A DNA stretch of 64,000 bases from Sanyastnella coralliicola (GCF_030845195.1 NZ_CP132543.1:3241501-3305500); one strand, 5' to 3'. Shown: positions 16,538-24,580, numbered from the stretch's first letter. Notes: generated by a model from the sequence alone, not told the origin. Translations and numbers: made by a program.

Positions 16538-16545
16538 TAACTTTC
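16538..16545 (+). promoter_or_regulatory. -7-like box TAACTTTC
   Basis: One mismatch to TAnnTTTG; ends 7 nt before the ATG of the hydrolase at 16553, suggesting a nearly leaderless transcript. Confidence 0.35.
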
Positions 16546-16552
16546 GGCTCCA

Positions 16553-17197
16553 ATGACCATCTACTGCATCAGCGGCCTCGGAGCAGACCAACGTGTCTTC
16601 GACAAACTTTCTGTAAAAGCGGAATTAGTCCATTTAGAGTGGATTGAACCTGCGGCGAATGAAGACCTGAAGACGTATGCCTTGCGTCTGGCCCAGAAAA
16701 TTGATGTGTCTTCACCTTTCTGTTTATTAGGAGTGAGTTTTGGAGGCATGATTGCCACTGAAATCGGGAAAGCCTTGAAAGCCGAAAAGGTGATTCTTGT
16801 CTCAACCGCTGAAATCGCCTCAGAGCTACCGCTGCATTATCGAGCATTGGGGAAAACGCAGGTGTCTAAATTGATTCCCGCCAAGTGGTATGAAATGCCC
16901 AAAGGCATGGCATCTTTTCTCTTCGGGACAGATCAGAAAGAACTGCTCGGACAGATCCTAGATGACACCGATCCGAACTTTACTAAGTGGGCCATTGGAG
17001 CTTTAACCACTTGGGACAACCAAACCCGTCTGAGCAATTCCTATAAAATTCACGGTTCGAATGACCGAATGATTCCTTTGGGATCAAATCCTGCCGATCA
17101 CGTTATCAAAAACGCCGGTCACTTTATGGCCTACGATCAAGCTGACGAAGTAAGCGAGGTGATTAATCGAGTTCTTCAAGACACCTCGAAACTCTAA
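16553..17197 (+). CDS. Alpha/beta hydrolase
   Basis: A 214-residue compact alpha/beta-hydrolase. The oxyanion region is SGLGADQRVF near the N-terminus, the nucleophile elbow is GVSFGGM with the catalytic Ser, the acid is probably the Asp in HGSNDRMIP, and the His is in NAGHFMAYD. There is no signal peptide, so it is cytoplasmic. The substrate cannot be inferred; the protein is short and appears to lack a large cap domain. No functional partner is evident among the hypothetical neighbours. Confidence 0.85.
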   Translation: MTIYCISGLGADQRVFDKLSVKAELVHLEWIEPAANEDLKTYALRLAQKIDVSSPFCLLGVSFGGMIATEIGKALKAEKVILVSTAEIASELPLHYRALGKTQVSKLIPAKWYEMPKGMASFLFGTDQKELLGQILDDTDPNFTKWAIGALTTWDNQTRLSNSYKIHGSNDRMIPLGSNPADHVIKNAGHFMAYDQADEVSEVINRVLQDTSKL

Positions 17198-17255
17198 TTG
17201 TATTGAACTGTTTCATTTATAGCGCTTAGCAGCAGAACAATCTGACTCAAAATTC

Positions 17256-17657
17256 ATGAGAGAATTCACCATCACTCTGAAAGGGCAAGACATCAAAATC
17301 AGGTTTCCGCGAGCTTCATTCTTGCTTGCGGGATGGATAGTAGGATTGCTACTGTTCAACTTCTTGACTCTGTTTGGTCTGTTCGCTCTGAGCCTGATCT
17401 ACGCAGTGATTCACGGAATACTTTGGCAAACCCTCCTTACCTGGGCTATATTTCAGTTTCTCTCAGAACAAATGGTCCGAAAAGTCTCAAAACTCCTTCT
17501 AGTGCTCTGTGTTGCCTCGTCAACATTATCTATCGTGGCCCATTTTCTTCGTTCCATCACAATACTAGCTGAAGCCTTTTTAGGATTAGCCACAATTGCG
17601 TCATTCAGTTTAGCGGTTTATCTGGTTTTGGTCGGTGCGCGTATTCCTGACGAATAA
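17256..17657 (+). CDS. Small integral membrane protein, unknown (133 aa)
   Basis: A hydrophobic protein with about four predicted membrane segments after a short charged N-terminus (MREFTITLKGQDIKIRFPRA). I do not recognise the family. The ATG at 17256 gives a sensible cytoplasmic start. It is separated from its neighbours by about 60 bp on each side and may be transcribed with the hydrolase upstream. Coding status is moderately supported by length and by the membrane pattern. Confidence 0.6.
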   Translation: MREFTITLKGQDIKIRFPRASFLLAGWIVGLLLFNFLTLFGLFALSLIYAVIHGILWQTLLTWAIFQFLSEQMVRKVSKLLLVLCVASSTLSIVAHFLRSITILAEAFLGLATIASFSLAVYLVLVGARIPDE

Positions 17658-17694
17658 GCGCTTCGAAGTATCTCCTTTTGACGTGGACAGTTCT

Positions 17695-17702
17695 TATCTT
17701 CG
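17695..17702 (+). promoter_or_regulatory. -7-like box TATCTTCG
   Basis: One mismatch to TAnnTTTG, 18 bp before the ATG at 17721. Confidence 0.35.
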
Positions 17703-17720
17703 GAGGAATAACGAACTACT

Positions 17721-18389
17721 ATGAAAAAACTAGGCTGGTTACTGCTTGTCTTCGCTCCTTTCTTGTCTTCAGCACAAGATATCGTCGAAATTGACTCCAT
17801 CTCTTACGTCATTTGTGATCGTATGGAGGAATTAGATATCAAAAATGATGAAGAACTTATGGACAAACTCTACAACGAGATTGCCATCCCTTACATCATG
17901 AGCTATCCAGAACGCAAGAGGCAAGATGCTGCAGATCGATTGTTCTTCAGACTTCAACGAAACTGTACTGCTTTCTCTTTGCTACTTGACCGTCTCAGTC
18001 CGCCAAAAAGTGGCACCGGACGAATCTTTGAAAAACCAGAACCAACCATCTCTGATGAAGACCTTCAAATGTTCAAAGAGGTGGATGAATTCTATTACCT
18101 AGAAGTAGATGGGGTTAGAACCTATGTCACCATGGAAAAGGGCATCTGGAAAGACCATTTCGCAGACGACACCTACTCAAAGCTTTCCTATGAATGGATC
18201 AATGAATATGAGTTTGTCCTTGAATTCATTAAAAGCAACAACCTCGGCCGTGCCAACCTCAGTGTAAAGGGTGACCAATACATTTACCAAGTACTGTCCA
18301 AAGAGAAAAACCACTTCCGCGTTAGCGTCAACGTACCCGGACAAAGAGAGTATCAAATCTTTAAGTTCTTCTTTAAGCCGCAGGAATAA
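17721..18389 (+). CDS. Secreted/periplasmic hypothetical protein (222 aa)
   Basis: A signal peptide (MKKLGWLLLVFAPFLSSAQ) is followed by an acidic, soluble domain with no motif I know. The second half is beta-rich and ends with a typical mixed strand pattern (YQIFKFFFKPQE). It could be a small periplasmic or T9SS-unrelated secreted protein. It carries one copy of the 13-bp motif near the 3' end. Heptad repeats start just after the stop codon. Confidence 0.7.
   Translation: MKKLGWLLLVFAPFLSSAQDIVEIDSISYVICDRMEELDIKNDEELMDKLYNEIAIPYIMSYPERKRQDAADRLFFRLQRNCTAFSLLLDRLSPPKSGTGRIFEKPEPTISDEDLQMFKEVDEFYYLEVDGVRTYVTMEKGIWKDHFADDTYSKLSYEWINEYEFVLEFIKSNNLGRANLSVKGDQYIYQVLSKEKNHFRVSVNVPGQREYQIFKFFFKPQE
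18315..18327 (-). repeat. 13-bp motif CGCTANCGCGGAA (N=A)
   Basis: Exact minus-strand copy near the 3' end of the secreted protein gene. Confidence 0.85.
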
Positions 18390-18446
18390 ATTCTTTTTCA
18401 GGCGTTAGGCGTTAGGCGAACCCAACTAATCACACTACCCAGGACA

Positions 18447-18989
18447 TTGTTAAAGCGTAGAATCTCATATCACTGGCTCAGGGACCTCCTGTATACGTTC
18501 TTTTGGGTTTCATCCATCTCACTGATATTGCTTGTTGCACTAGAATTCTTCAACGAAAAAAGATGGATTCTTGCTCTAAAAAACACCTTAACAACAGCTT
18601 TAGCGGTGAGTATACCTATTGGACTAAGGCCAGTTTTAAGTGTATTCAGGATTCCTAACACCCTGTACTTGGAACAAAACCGACTTGTTTGCAACTCAGG
18701 CGATTTCTTAGATATCGAGAATATTAAGGTCGTGTGGATCAAGACAATTGGCACGGGCGCCGGAACATTTAAATACTTTGAAGTTGAACTACATACTCCT
18801 TTAGCTAGCAGGTCAAAAAAGAGAAGGCAATCGCTAATTCTAGTGGAGAAATATCGCATCAAACACCTATTCCAAACTTCAGAACAAGTAATTTCAGAGC
18901 TCCGAGCAGTCGGTTTGAGCTCAGATAAAATCAAAAGATCTCATGTTAGACTGAAGCACCTATTGGGCATCAGAGATCGATTCAAATAA
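18447..18989 (+). CDS. Membrane protein with PH-like tail, unknown (180 aa)
   Basis: Two membrane segments lie near the N-terminus (about 14-32 and 43-60), followed by a basic soluble domain whose strand pattern resembles the small PH-like cytoplasmic domains common in this phylum (tentative). There is no ATG near the start; the only start in frame is TTG at 18447, directly after heptad repeats, so the true start is uncertain. Function unknown. Confidence 0.55.
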   Translation: MLKRRISYHWLRDLLYTFFWVSSISLILLVALEFFNEKRWILALKNTLTTALAVSIPIGLRPVLSVFRIPNTLYLEQNRLVCNSGDFLDIENIKVVWIKTIGTGAGTFKYFEVELHTPLASRSKKRRQSLILVEKYRIKHLFQTSEQVISELRAVGLSSDKIKRSHVRLKHLLGIRDRFK

Positions 18990-19022
18990 CAAAATTTGTT
19001 CATTGTTTTCACAACCCTTCGC

Positions 19023-19050
19023 GGTCCACGGTCCACAGTCCACGGTCCAC
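19023..19050. repeat. Heptad repeat GGTCCAC x4
   Basis: GGTCCAC, GGTCCAC, AGTCCAC, GGTCCAC at an exact 7-bp period, just before the -7-like box of the next gene. Confidence 0.75.
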
Positions 19051-19062
19051 CCTTGAAACCCA

Positions 19063-19070
19063 TATCTTCA
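19063..19070 (+). promoter_or_regulatory. -7-like box TATCTTCA
   Basis: Ends 4 nt before the ATG at 19075; the transcript would be leaderless if the box is used. Confidence 0.35.
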
Positions 19071-19074
19071 CTCT

Positions 19075-19503
19075 ATGCCAAACCATCTCCACGCCACCCA
19101 AGAAGCTGGCAAGAACTTCTACCTCAACAATGTTGGGAAGGGTAAGATTGTCATGCTCAACCTGTTGAAGTTTCGCGACCTTGCAGATTACTCAGGACAC
19201 GAAGACATCCGCCCAGAAGAAGCTATTTCTGGGAAAGAGGCTTACAATCTGTACATCGAGCACACTCTTCCTGAGCTCGACAAAGTGGGGAGCAAACTAC
19301 TTTTTCATGGGGTGTGTCAGCCTTACTTAATTGGTCCGGAAGGTGAAGGATGGGATGCAATGTTGCTCGTAGAACATGAGTCTGCAGAGGCCTTTGTTGC
19401 TTTTGCCCAAAATGAAGACTACTTGAAGTTCGTCGGACATCGTACAGCAGCTCTTGAAGATGCCCGGCTCGTGCCAATGACTGCCATAGCATCACTAGAT
19501 TGA
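19075..19503 (+). CDS. DUF1330-like protein
   Basis: A 142-residue soluble protein with the ferredoxin-like (dimeric alpha-beta barrel) pattern of DUF1330: GKGKIVMLNLLKF as first strand, a central GWDAMLLVEHESAEAFVAFAQNEDY block, and a short C-terminal strand. The biochemical role of the family is not established. It has no signal peptide. The gene is preceded by a -7-like box and heptad repeats, so it probably has its own promoter. Assignment is by pattern only. Confidence 0.65.
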   Translation: MPNHLHATQEAGKNFYLNNVGKGKIVMLNLLKFRDLADYSGHEDIRPEEAISGKEAYNLYIEHTLPELDKVGSKLLFHGVCQPYLIGPEGEGWDAMLLVEHESAEAFVAFAQNEDYLKFVGHRTAALEDARLVPMTAIASLD

Positions 19504-19528
19504 AACAGCCGGAAAACACTACAACTAC

Positions 19529-20215
19529 ATGAAAAAGAAGGCCCTAATAGGAATAGGCGGACTGGTTTTGATATTGCTCATTGTGCAGCTTTACCGGGTC
19601 GAGAGTGATCGTCAAGACGAAATGGGGGGCTTAGAGGATGTTCCAAGCTACAGGATTATTACCCAAAGCGAAGTCCATGATTTGAAGTGCACGCTCGACA
19701 TAGAAATTAGCGAACGTACGAACTACGCTCAACTTAAATCCATTGCTGAAGAGATTATTGACGACTTACCTAAAGACTATGAGCGGATTTTTATGCTCTA
19801 CTATTTACCCGGAATGAAACTAGGTACTGGTGCATGGGCAACCACTCATACACAAAAGCATATTCAAGTAGAATTCTTGGGTCTTACGCTAGATGAACAA
19901 TTGGAATTCGATCAATACTGCGAGTCCATCCCAAAAAAAGGCACCCTAGGTCTTTGGTATGACGAGTGGATTTACCCCTCGATCATTAGACTTTCTGAAG
20001 AAGGTGATGACGTCACCTTTCATCGCTTTGTTCCTAACGAACCTTCGAGCTCAAAACCCTTCGTAAGAAAGAACTTAAATGGTAAAACCATATTCACGGA
20101 AAAGGGCGATTCAGACTTTGGTGAATACTACGAAATCAACGGTCGGGGCAACCTTAACGTCTACGATGACCAAGGACTGATTGCTACGTACCTCGCTGCG
20201 CCGACGGAGAATTAG
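19529..20215 (+). CDS. Membrane-anchored hypothetical protein (228 aa)
   Basis: An N-terminal membrane segment (KALIGIGGLVLILLIVQLY) anchors a soluble, probably periplasmic domain. The central part (KSIAEEIIDDLPKDYERIFMLYYLPGM...GAWATTHT) resembles small periplasmic domains seen in other Bacteroidota, but I cannot name the family. The start is the ATG at 19529, 25 bp after the DUF1330-like gene, so the two may be co-transcribed. Function unknown. Confidence 0.65.
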   Translation: MKKKALIGIGGLVLILLIVQLYRVESDRQDEMGGLEDVPSYRIITQSEVHDLKCTLDIEISERTNYAQLKSIAEEIIDDLPKDYERIFMLYYLPGMKLGTGAWATTHTQKHIQVEFLGLTLDEQLEFDQYCESIPKKGTLGLWYDEWIYPSIIRLSEEGDDVTFHRFVPNEPSSSKPFVRKNLNGKTIFTEKGDSDFGEYYEINGRGNLNVYDDQGLIATYLAAPTEN

Positions 20216-20230
20216 ATATATGACAACCCT

Positions 20231-20296
20231 ACCTGATCATGCTATCCGTCTTAGGCGGACTAACCATGCTTTCGCCGAAGGCGAACTAATCATGCC
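20231..20296. repeat. Dispersed ~27-bp repeat (copy B)
   Basis: Three diverged units with CATGCTATCCG or CATGCTTTCGCC cores, matching the tandem at 16474-16532. This opens the 401-bp gene-free stretch 20216-20616, the rest of which is heptad DNA. Confidence 0.55.
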
Positions 20297-20319
20297 CACC
20301 TCCATAACGGACTTTTCAT

Positions 20320-20593
20320 TAATCACTATTCATTATTTATTAGTCGTTAGTCCTTGGTGATTTGTTGTTGGTTTTAAGTTCTACCAACGACGGCAGTAAC
20401 GCATGCGTGGTTCGTGGTTCGTGGTTCGTGGTTCGTGGTTCGTGGTTCGTGGTTCGTGGTTCGAAGTACCGGTAATTAGTTTTTAGACTGTAGTTATAAA
20501 TTATCATTTATAGATCATCGATTAAATCCCGTCAACCGTCCACCGTCCACCGTCCACCGTCCACCGTCAACCGTCAACCGTCCACCGTCCACC
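20320..20593. repeat. Long heptad-periodic tract
   Basis: GTGGTTC is repeated eight times at 20407-20462, essentially perfectly. CCGTCCA/CCGTCAA is repeated nine times at 20529-20591. The flanks and spacer are AT-rich words that also step by seven (for example AGTTATA, AATTATC, ATTTATA, GATCATC at about 20491-20518). No gene is present. Confidence 0.8.
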
Positions 20594-20604
20594 AAGATAT
20601 CCCC

Positions 20605-20612
20605 TATCTTCG
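20605..20612 (+). promoter_or_regulatory. -7-like box TATCTTCG
   Basis: Ends 4 nt before the ATG at 20617, directly after the heptad tract. Confidence 0.4.
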
Positions 20613-20616
20613 CCCA

Positions 20617-21384
20617 ATGAAGATCAAAACTGCCAAAGACGTTGAACTGCTCGACCAAAAAATCAAAGACGAATTGGGGATTGATGTCCGCAAGTATGGG
20701 AATGAAGAAGTGGTAGAGAACTTCATCGACCTGTTGATCTTTCCTTCTTATGTGATTCAGTGGGCTATTCGTCCAGTGTTGATCGCTTTTCTAGTTTACA
20801 TCCTAGGCTTTTTCCTTCTCGACCTCGTGCATGTGGAGTACGTACTTTATGGAATCATCGGCCTGGTACTGATCATGGTGTGCGGAGTGCTTAGCGCTGT
20901 GTTGTTTGTCTTGTACAAAATGAAGCAAGACATGGGCAGCATCGTTAACTACTCGCTTGAGGTGATGAAGTCTTCTGTGTCTGATATCAAACAAGTCAAC
21001 AGCCAAACCAGCAAGGAGAATCGCAAAGACGTCATGGGCATGCTTTTTAAAGGGATTGTGCACATCGTCACTATCCCAATGGTATCACCTGTCATCTCTA
21101 ATAAAGTACCATTGATTGGTTGGCTCATTAGTCGGGTCTTCAAATGGTTCATGACCATCGTCACCAACAAGGTGAATTTCGATGAAGAGAAAATCGCCAA
21201 GGAATTGGCAGAGACCAATGAACCTTCTAAAGCCATCGCCATCTACACCAACTCCATCACACGCGTCATGAAAGGCATGGACAAAATGATGAACGTAGTG
21301 TACAAGATTGCAGGATTCCCCTTCAAGCTGGCACTAACGATTATCGGGTTTTTGTTGGTTGTCTTTCTGTGGTTGGTGAATTAG
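20617..21384 (+). CDS. Integral membrane protein, unknown (255 aa)
   Basis: A charged N-terminal segment of about 45 residues is followed by two adjacent membrane helices (about 48-100), a soluble helical region and hydrophobic stretches near 145-185, and a C-terminal membrane helix (LALTIIGFLLVVFLWLVN). I do not recognise the family. The -7-like box sits 4 nt before the ATG. The stop codon runs straight into heptad repeats. Confidence 0.65.
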   Translation: MKIKTAKDVELLDQKIKDELGIDVRKYGNEEVVENFIDLLIFPSYVIQWAIRPVLIAFLVYILGFFLLDLVHVEYVLYGIIGLVLIMVCGVLSAVLFVLYKMKQDMGSIVNYSLEVMKSSVSDIKQVNSQTSKENRKDVMGMLFKGIVHIVTIPMVSPVISNKVPLIGWLISRVFKWFMTIVTNKVNFDEEKIAKELAETNEPSKAIAIYTNSITRVMKGMDKMMNVVYKIAGFPFKLALTIIGFLLVVFLWLVN

Positions 21385-21555
21385 TGCGTAGTTCGTGGTG
21401 CGTGGTGCGTGGTGCGTGGTGCGTGGTGCGTGGTGCGTGGTGCACACAACGATTTCTCGTCCCATACCAAAATTCATTATTCATTACTTACTATTCATTA
21501 GTTGTTGGTTCTTAGTCGTTAGTTATTGGTTATCAGTTATAGATTCTCGATTCTC
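21384..21555. repeat. Heptad tract GTGCGTG and degenerate AT-rich heptads
   Basis: GTGCGTG-type units occur eight times at 21384-21439. After a short spacer, an AT-rich run continues in 7-bp steps: ATTCATT, ATTCATT, ACTTACT, ATTCATT, AGTTGTT, GGTTCTT, AGTCGTT, AGTTATT, GGTTATC, AGTTATA, GATTCTC, GATTCTC. The period is kept although the sequence drifts. Confidence 0.75.
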
Positions 21556-21647
21556 GACCCATGTTAAAAGACACTAAACCCCAAGGTTCCCCCTTCCAAA
21601 GGTCATCGAAATAGCCAATCTTAGAGAACCAACAACACTATTCGGCT

Positions 21648-22564
21648 ATGAGACTTCTCTTGCTCTTTGCGGCATTCACGTTCGTAAACTCCTCCCTTTT
21701 TGCTCAGTATCAAATCGACCTTATTCCACGAGTAAGACCCCTGACCGAGAAACTTACCTTAAACTGGGCCTCACCGAAGTACGAGTGACTTATGGCAGTC
21801 CTGCTGTCAACGGCAGAGAAATCTGGGGAGGCTTAGAGGAATTCGATGAAGTATGGAGAGCAGGAGCAAACAACGCCACCACCATCGAGTTCAGCCATGA
21901 AGTTGAAATTGAAGGACAGACACTCAGTCCCGGCAAATATGCCCTGTTCATTGTCCCGAAAGAAGGAAGAGAATGGGAAATCATATTCAGCAACAATCCT
22001 GATCAATGGGGTGCCTTTTCCTACAACCCCGAAGAAGATGCTTTGCGTATCAAGGCTAACTTAATTACGCTCGATCGTCGAGCTGAACGCTTAACCTACC
22101 ATATCGGCCAAGAAGCGTTTGACATCGGCTTCCTAATGATGGCTTGGGACCGCCTTGGCGTACGATTCACATTTAAGACCCGCCATGTCGACAACTTCAA
22201 AACCCATGTAACATCGCGTCTCGCCGAAACAGACAGCAGCCTTCATTGGATCGTTTACCTCCAAGCTGCAGAGCATTTGATTGATCACAATATAGCCCTC
22301 GATCAAGCCCAAGATTGGATCAACACATCCGCCACCCTTTCCAACAAGGTAACCGATTGGAACCCTCACTTCTACCCTGAAGAATACGTGAAACACCACC
22401 TCCTATTCACCGCTGCGAGATTAACGAGTGTAGAAGACCCAAAAGAAGCCCTGGAAATGGCTCAGCCCATTTTTGATTCGATGTTCTATGAACGGAACAA
22501 AGATTGGGTTGATGAGCTGATGGGGGAATGGGATAGGCGCATGAATGCGCCGTTAAAGGACTAG
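21648..22564 (+). pseudogene. DUF2911 family protein, frameshifted near the N-terminus
   Basis: The ATG at 21648 opens a good signal peptide (MRLLLLFAAFTFVNSSLFAQ), but that frame stops at 21786. The body continues in another frame: upstream of the GTG at 21785 that frame reads RETYLKLGLTEVRV, then TYGSPAVNGREIWGG, the conserved DUF2911 start. The frames therefore join by a shift between about 21705 and 21755. The rest (to 22564) is intact and normal for the family, with some TPR-like helices at the end. It may be a recent frameshift, an assembly error, or a gene restarting at 21785. The role of DUF2911 is unknown. Confidence 0.7.
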
Positions 22565-22584
22565 AGAACCCCAAAGAGTCCTTT
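22555..22584. terminator. Hairpin across the DUF2911 gene end
   Basis: AAAGGACT (22555-22562) pairs with AGTCCTTT (22577-22584), extendable outwards to about 16 bp with two mismatches. There is no T run. Confidence 0.4.
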
Positions 22585-22639
22585 AGCGGTGCACCTGTCC
22601 CGTTTTTCGGGATTCATGCACCTTTTAATGCCGGGTGGT
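22577..22639. repeat. Hairpin-bearing repeat, copy 1
   Basis: Starts AGTCCTTTAGCGGTGCA and ends AATGCCGGGTGGT. It contains nested inverted repeats GGTGCA / TGCACC and TCCCG / CGGGA. Copy 2 is at 22752-22795. Confidence 0.6.
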
Positions 22640-22660
22640 ATTTGGTTCGTGGTGCGTAGC

Positions 22661-22703
22661 GACGGTTATTAGTTGTTGGTCGTTAGTTATTGGTTATCGC
22701 CCC
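22661..22703. repeat. AT-rich degenerate heptads
   Basis: GGTTATT, AGTTGTT, GGTCGTT, AGTTATT, GGTTATC in exact 7-bp steps, close to those at 21481-21540. Confidence 0.55.
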
Positions 22704-22751
22704 TTGCACGTCTACCCATTCTCGAAAACATGAGTTAGACCTAAATCCAAA

Positions 22752-22795
22752 AGTCCTTTAGCGGTGCATTTATGCACCAATTAATGCCAGGTGGT
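22752..22795. repeat. Hairpin-bearing repeat, copy 2
   Basis: AGTCCTTTAGCGGTGCAT at the start and TTAATGCCAGGTGGT at the end, as in copy 1 but with the inner hairpin lost. The remaining palindrome is GGTGCAT-TT-ATGCACC. With the heptads on either side it fills the 370-bp gene-free stretch 22565-22934. Confidence 0.6.
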
Positions 22796-22814
22796 TCATG
22801 GTTCGCAAAGACAG

Positions 22815-22878
22815 ACCTCAGTTATAGATTATCGATCATAGTTTATAGATTCTCATCCGCAATCCGCAATCCGCGTTC
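22815..22878. repeat. Degenerate heptads before the MFS gene
   Basis: AGTTATA, GATTATC, GATCATA, GTTTATA, GATTCTC, ATCCGCA, ATCCGCA, ATCCGCG: an uninterrupted 7-bp period that passes from AT-rich to GC-rich words. Confidence 0.6.
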
Positions 22879-22920
22879 CTCTTTCCACTTTCTCGTGACA
22901 CTCTCATGATTTCCGCATTC

Positions 22921-22928
22921 TACCTTGC
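22921..22928 (+). promoter_or_regulatory. -7-like box TACCTTGC
   Basis: Two mismatches to TAnnTTTG; ends 6 nt before the MFS start. Confidence 0.3.
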
Positions 22929-22934
22929 GGTCTG

Positions 22935-24104
22935 ATGCGTCAACTGAAGTTCATTTTACCGGTGATTGTACTCGCCCAATTCTTCTGCACCTCCTTGTGG
23001 TTTGCAGGAAATGGAGTGATGCCCGGACTGATCGAAAACTTCGGACTGGAAGGAAATGACCTTGGGCACTTGACTTCAGTAGTGCAGTTCGGTTTCATCT
23101 TAGGCACCTTACTCTTCGCTTTGCTTTCTGTGGCTGATCGCTTTTCCCCATCCCATGTGTTCTTCACTTGTGCCTTATTAGCTGGAGGCTTCAATTTGGC
23201 TATGATCTGGGATGGAAATGATTTTCAGAGCATCATCGCCATTCGTTTCTTCACAGGATTTTTCCTCGCGGGAATCTATCCTGTTGGAATGAAAATCGCC
23301 TCTGATTACTTCCATGAAGGCCTTGGTAAATCACTAGGATTTTTAGTGGGCGCACTGGTTCTTGGAACCGCCTTCCCTCACCTACTCAGTGGAATCTCAA
23401 CGACCTTCGAATGGCAATCTGTTTTGATCACGACCTCGATTTTGGCCTTCATTGGTGGGCTCATGATCGTACTCTTCATACCAGACGGGCCTTTCAGAAA
23501 GAGAAGTCAGCAGGTAGAATTATCGGCTATGTTCAAGGTGTTTAAAGTTCCAGCCTTTCGATCGGCGGCCTTTGGGTACTTCGGACATATGTGGGAACTC
23601 TATGCTTTTTGGGCGTTTGTCCCGATCATCATCGCTGCTTTTAACAGGGTGCATGACCATGCCTTCAATGTTTCGCTTACATCCTTTGCCATTATCGCCA
23701 TCGGCGGAATTGCATGTGTTGTTGGAGGTTTTTTGTCTCAGCGATTTGGAGTGAAAAAAGTAGCGACCTTGAGCCTACTTATCTCAGGTATTTGTTGCCT
23801 GCTATGTCCGTTCGTTTTCCTTTCCGGCTCGGCCATCCTCATGATTCCTTTCTTGTTGATTTGGGGTATGTCTGTCATCGCTGACTCTCCTCTCTTTTCC
23901 ACGCTAGTGGCTCAAAACGCACCTGCAGAATGGAAAGGAACAGCTCTCACCATTGTCAATAGTTTAGGTTTCGCGATTACTATTGTGAGTATCCAATTGG
24001 TCAGTGCTTTACTCGCTAACGCGGAATCGAGCTTCATCTTCATGATCCTAGCGATAGGACCATTGTTCGGACTGATCGCCCTACGTCGTCACCAGCACAG
24101 TTAA
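22935..24104 (+). CDS. MFS transporter
   Basis: A 389-residue protein with about twelve hydrophobic segments, the normal size for the major facilitator superfamily. The loop between helices 2 and 3 has a weak form of motif A (LFALLSVADRFSPSHVF), and the second half begins after a basic central loop (RKRSQQVELSAMFKVFK). Helix 1 has FFCTSLWFAGNGVMPGL, which resembles sugar-phosphate/nitrate-type MFS carriers, but the substrate cannot be assigned. One 13-bp motif lies near the 3' end. Confidence 0.88.
   Translation: MRQLKFILPVIVLAQFFCTSLWFAGNGVMPGLIENFGLEGNDLGHLTSVVQFGFILGTLLFALLSVADRFSPSHVFFTCALLAGGFNLAMIWDGNDFQSIIAIRFFTGFFLAGIYPVGMKIASDYFHEGLGKSLGFLVGALVLGTAFPHLLSGISTTFEWQSVLITTSILAFIGGLMIVLFIPDGPFRKRSQQVELSAMFKVFKVPAFRSAAFGYFGHMWELYAFWAFVPIIIAAFNRVHDHAFNVSLTSFAIIAIGGIACVVGGFLSQRFGVKKVATLSLLISGICCLLCPFVFLSGSAILMIPFLLIWGMSVIADSPLFSTLVAQNAPAEWKGTALTIVNSLGFAITIVSIQLVSALLANAESSFIFMILAIGPLFGLIALRRHQHS
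24014..24026 (+). repeat. 13-bp motif CGCTANCGCGGAA (N=A)
   Basis: Exact plus-strand copy inside the MFS gene, encoding part of LANAE. Confidence 0.85.
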
Positions 24105-24110
24105 TTCGTC

Positions 24111-24118
24111 TACCTTGG
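24111..24118 (+). promoter_or_regulatory. -7-like box TACCTTGG
   Basis: One mismatch to TAnnTTTG; ends 4 nt before the ATG at 24123. Confidence 0.35.
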
Positions 24119-24122
24119 CAGC

Positions 24123-24293
24123 ATGGAAAACGAAAAACTACTGGCTATTCCTGTAGCTATTGGAGTGGTAGCAGGCATCATTATCGGGTCCATCACAGAG
24201 AATATTGGACTCTGGCTCTCCATTGGCATTTCATGCGGAGCTGGGATTGGAGTGGTCGCTAGCCAACAAAAAAAGAAGGAAGAGGAGAATTAA
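24123..24293 (+). CDS. Small glycine-zipper-like membrane protein (56 aa)
   Basis: A 56-residue ORF. It has a short hydrophilic start (MENEKLLA), two hydrophobic segments rich in Gly and Ile (AIGVVAGIIIGSI and LWLSIGISCGAGIGVVA) and a highly charged tail (QQKKKEEEN). This layout is typical of real small membrane proteins. A -7-like box lies 4 nt upstream. Function unknown. Confidence 0.6.
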   Translation: MENEKLLAIPVAIGVVAGIIIGSITENIGLWLSIGISCGAGIGVVASQQKKKEEEN

Positions 24294-24496
24294 TTTCTGC
24301 TCTTGCCTTGGTTACGAAAAATGCTCGATCCGTGTTAAGTGCTAATCTGCTCACAACGATTGAGTATTATTTCGATGAAAAATCAGCCTTGACCTTAAGT
24401 CTATTCCAGAACTATGTCTTTGAAGATGTTGACTTCTGGACGAGAGGAAGAAATGCCACAGGCTTCTCGATCGGATTTATCACATCTCTAATGTAA
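24270..24496 (+). pseudogene. C-terminal fragment of an outer-membrane beta-barrel protein (tentative)
   Basis: The frame ending at 24496 reads TTIEYYFDEKSALTLSLFQ followed by NYVFEDVDFWTRGRN and GFSIGFITSLM. The alternating aromatic/hydrophobic strands and the end look like the last strands of an outer-membrane barrel. There is no good start: the only in-frame initiator is the TTG at 24308. I read it as the remnant of a longer gene whose front part is gone, but a short real gene cannot be excluded. The 5' boundary is arbitrary. Confidence 0.35.
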
Positions 24497-24580
24497 ATCG
24501 CTAACTGCCAATAAATCATAACCATGCGATTCCAATTCGATTAATAAGCAACTTGATGAGGTAGACTAAAATCATCGACT

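Noticed and set aside
21395-21577. 60-codon ORF with a repeated RGAWCVV pattern
   Set aside because: It is only the translation of the GTGCGTG heptad array and the AT-rich heptads after it.
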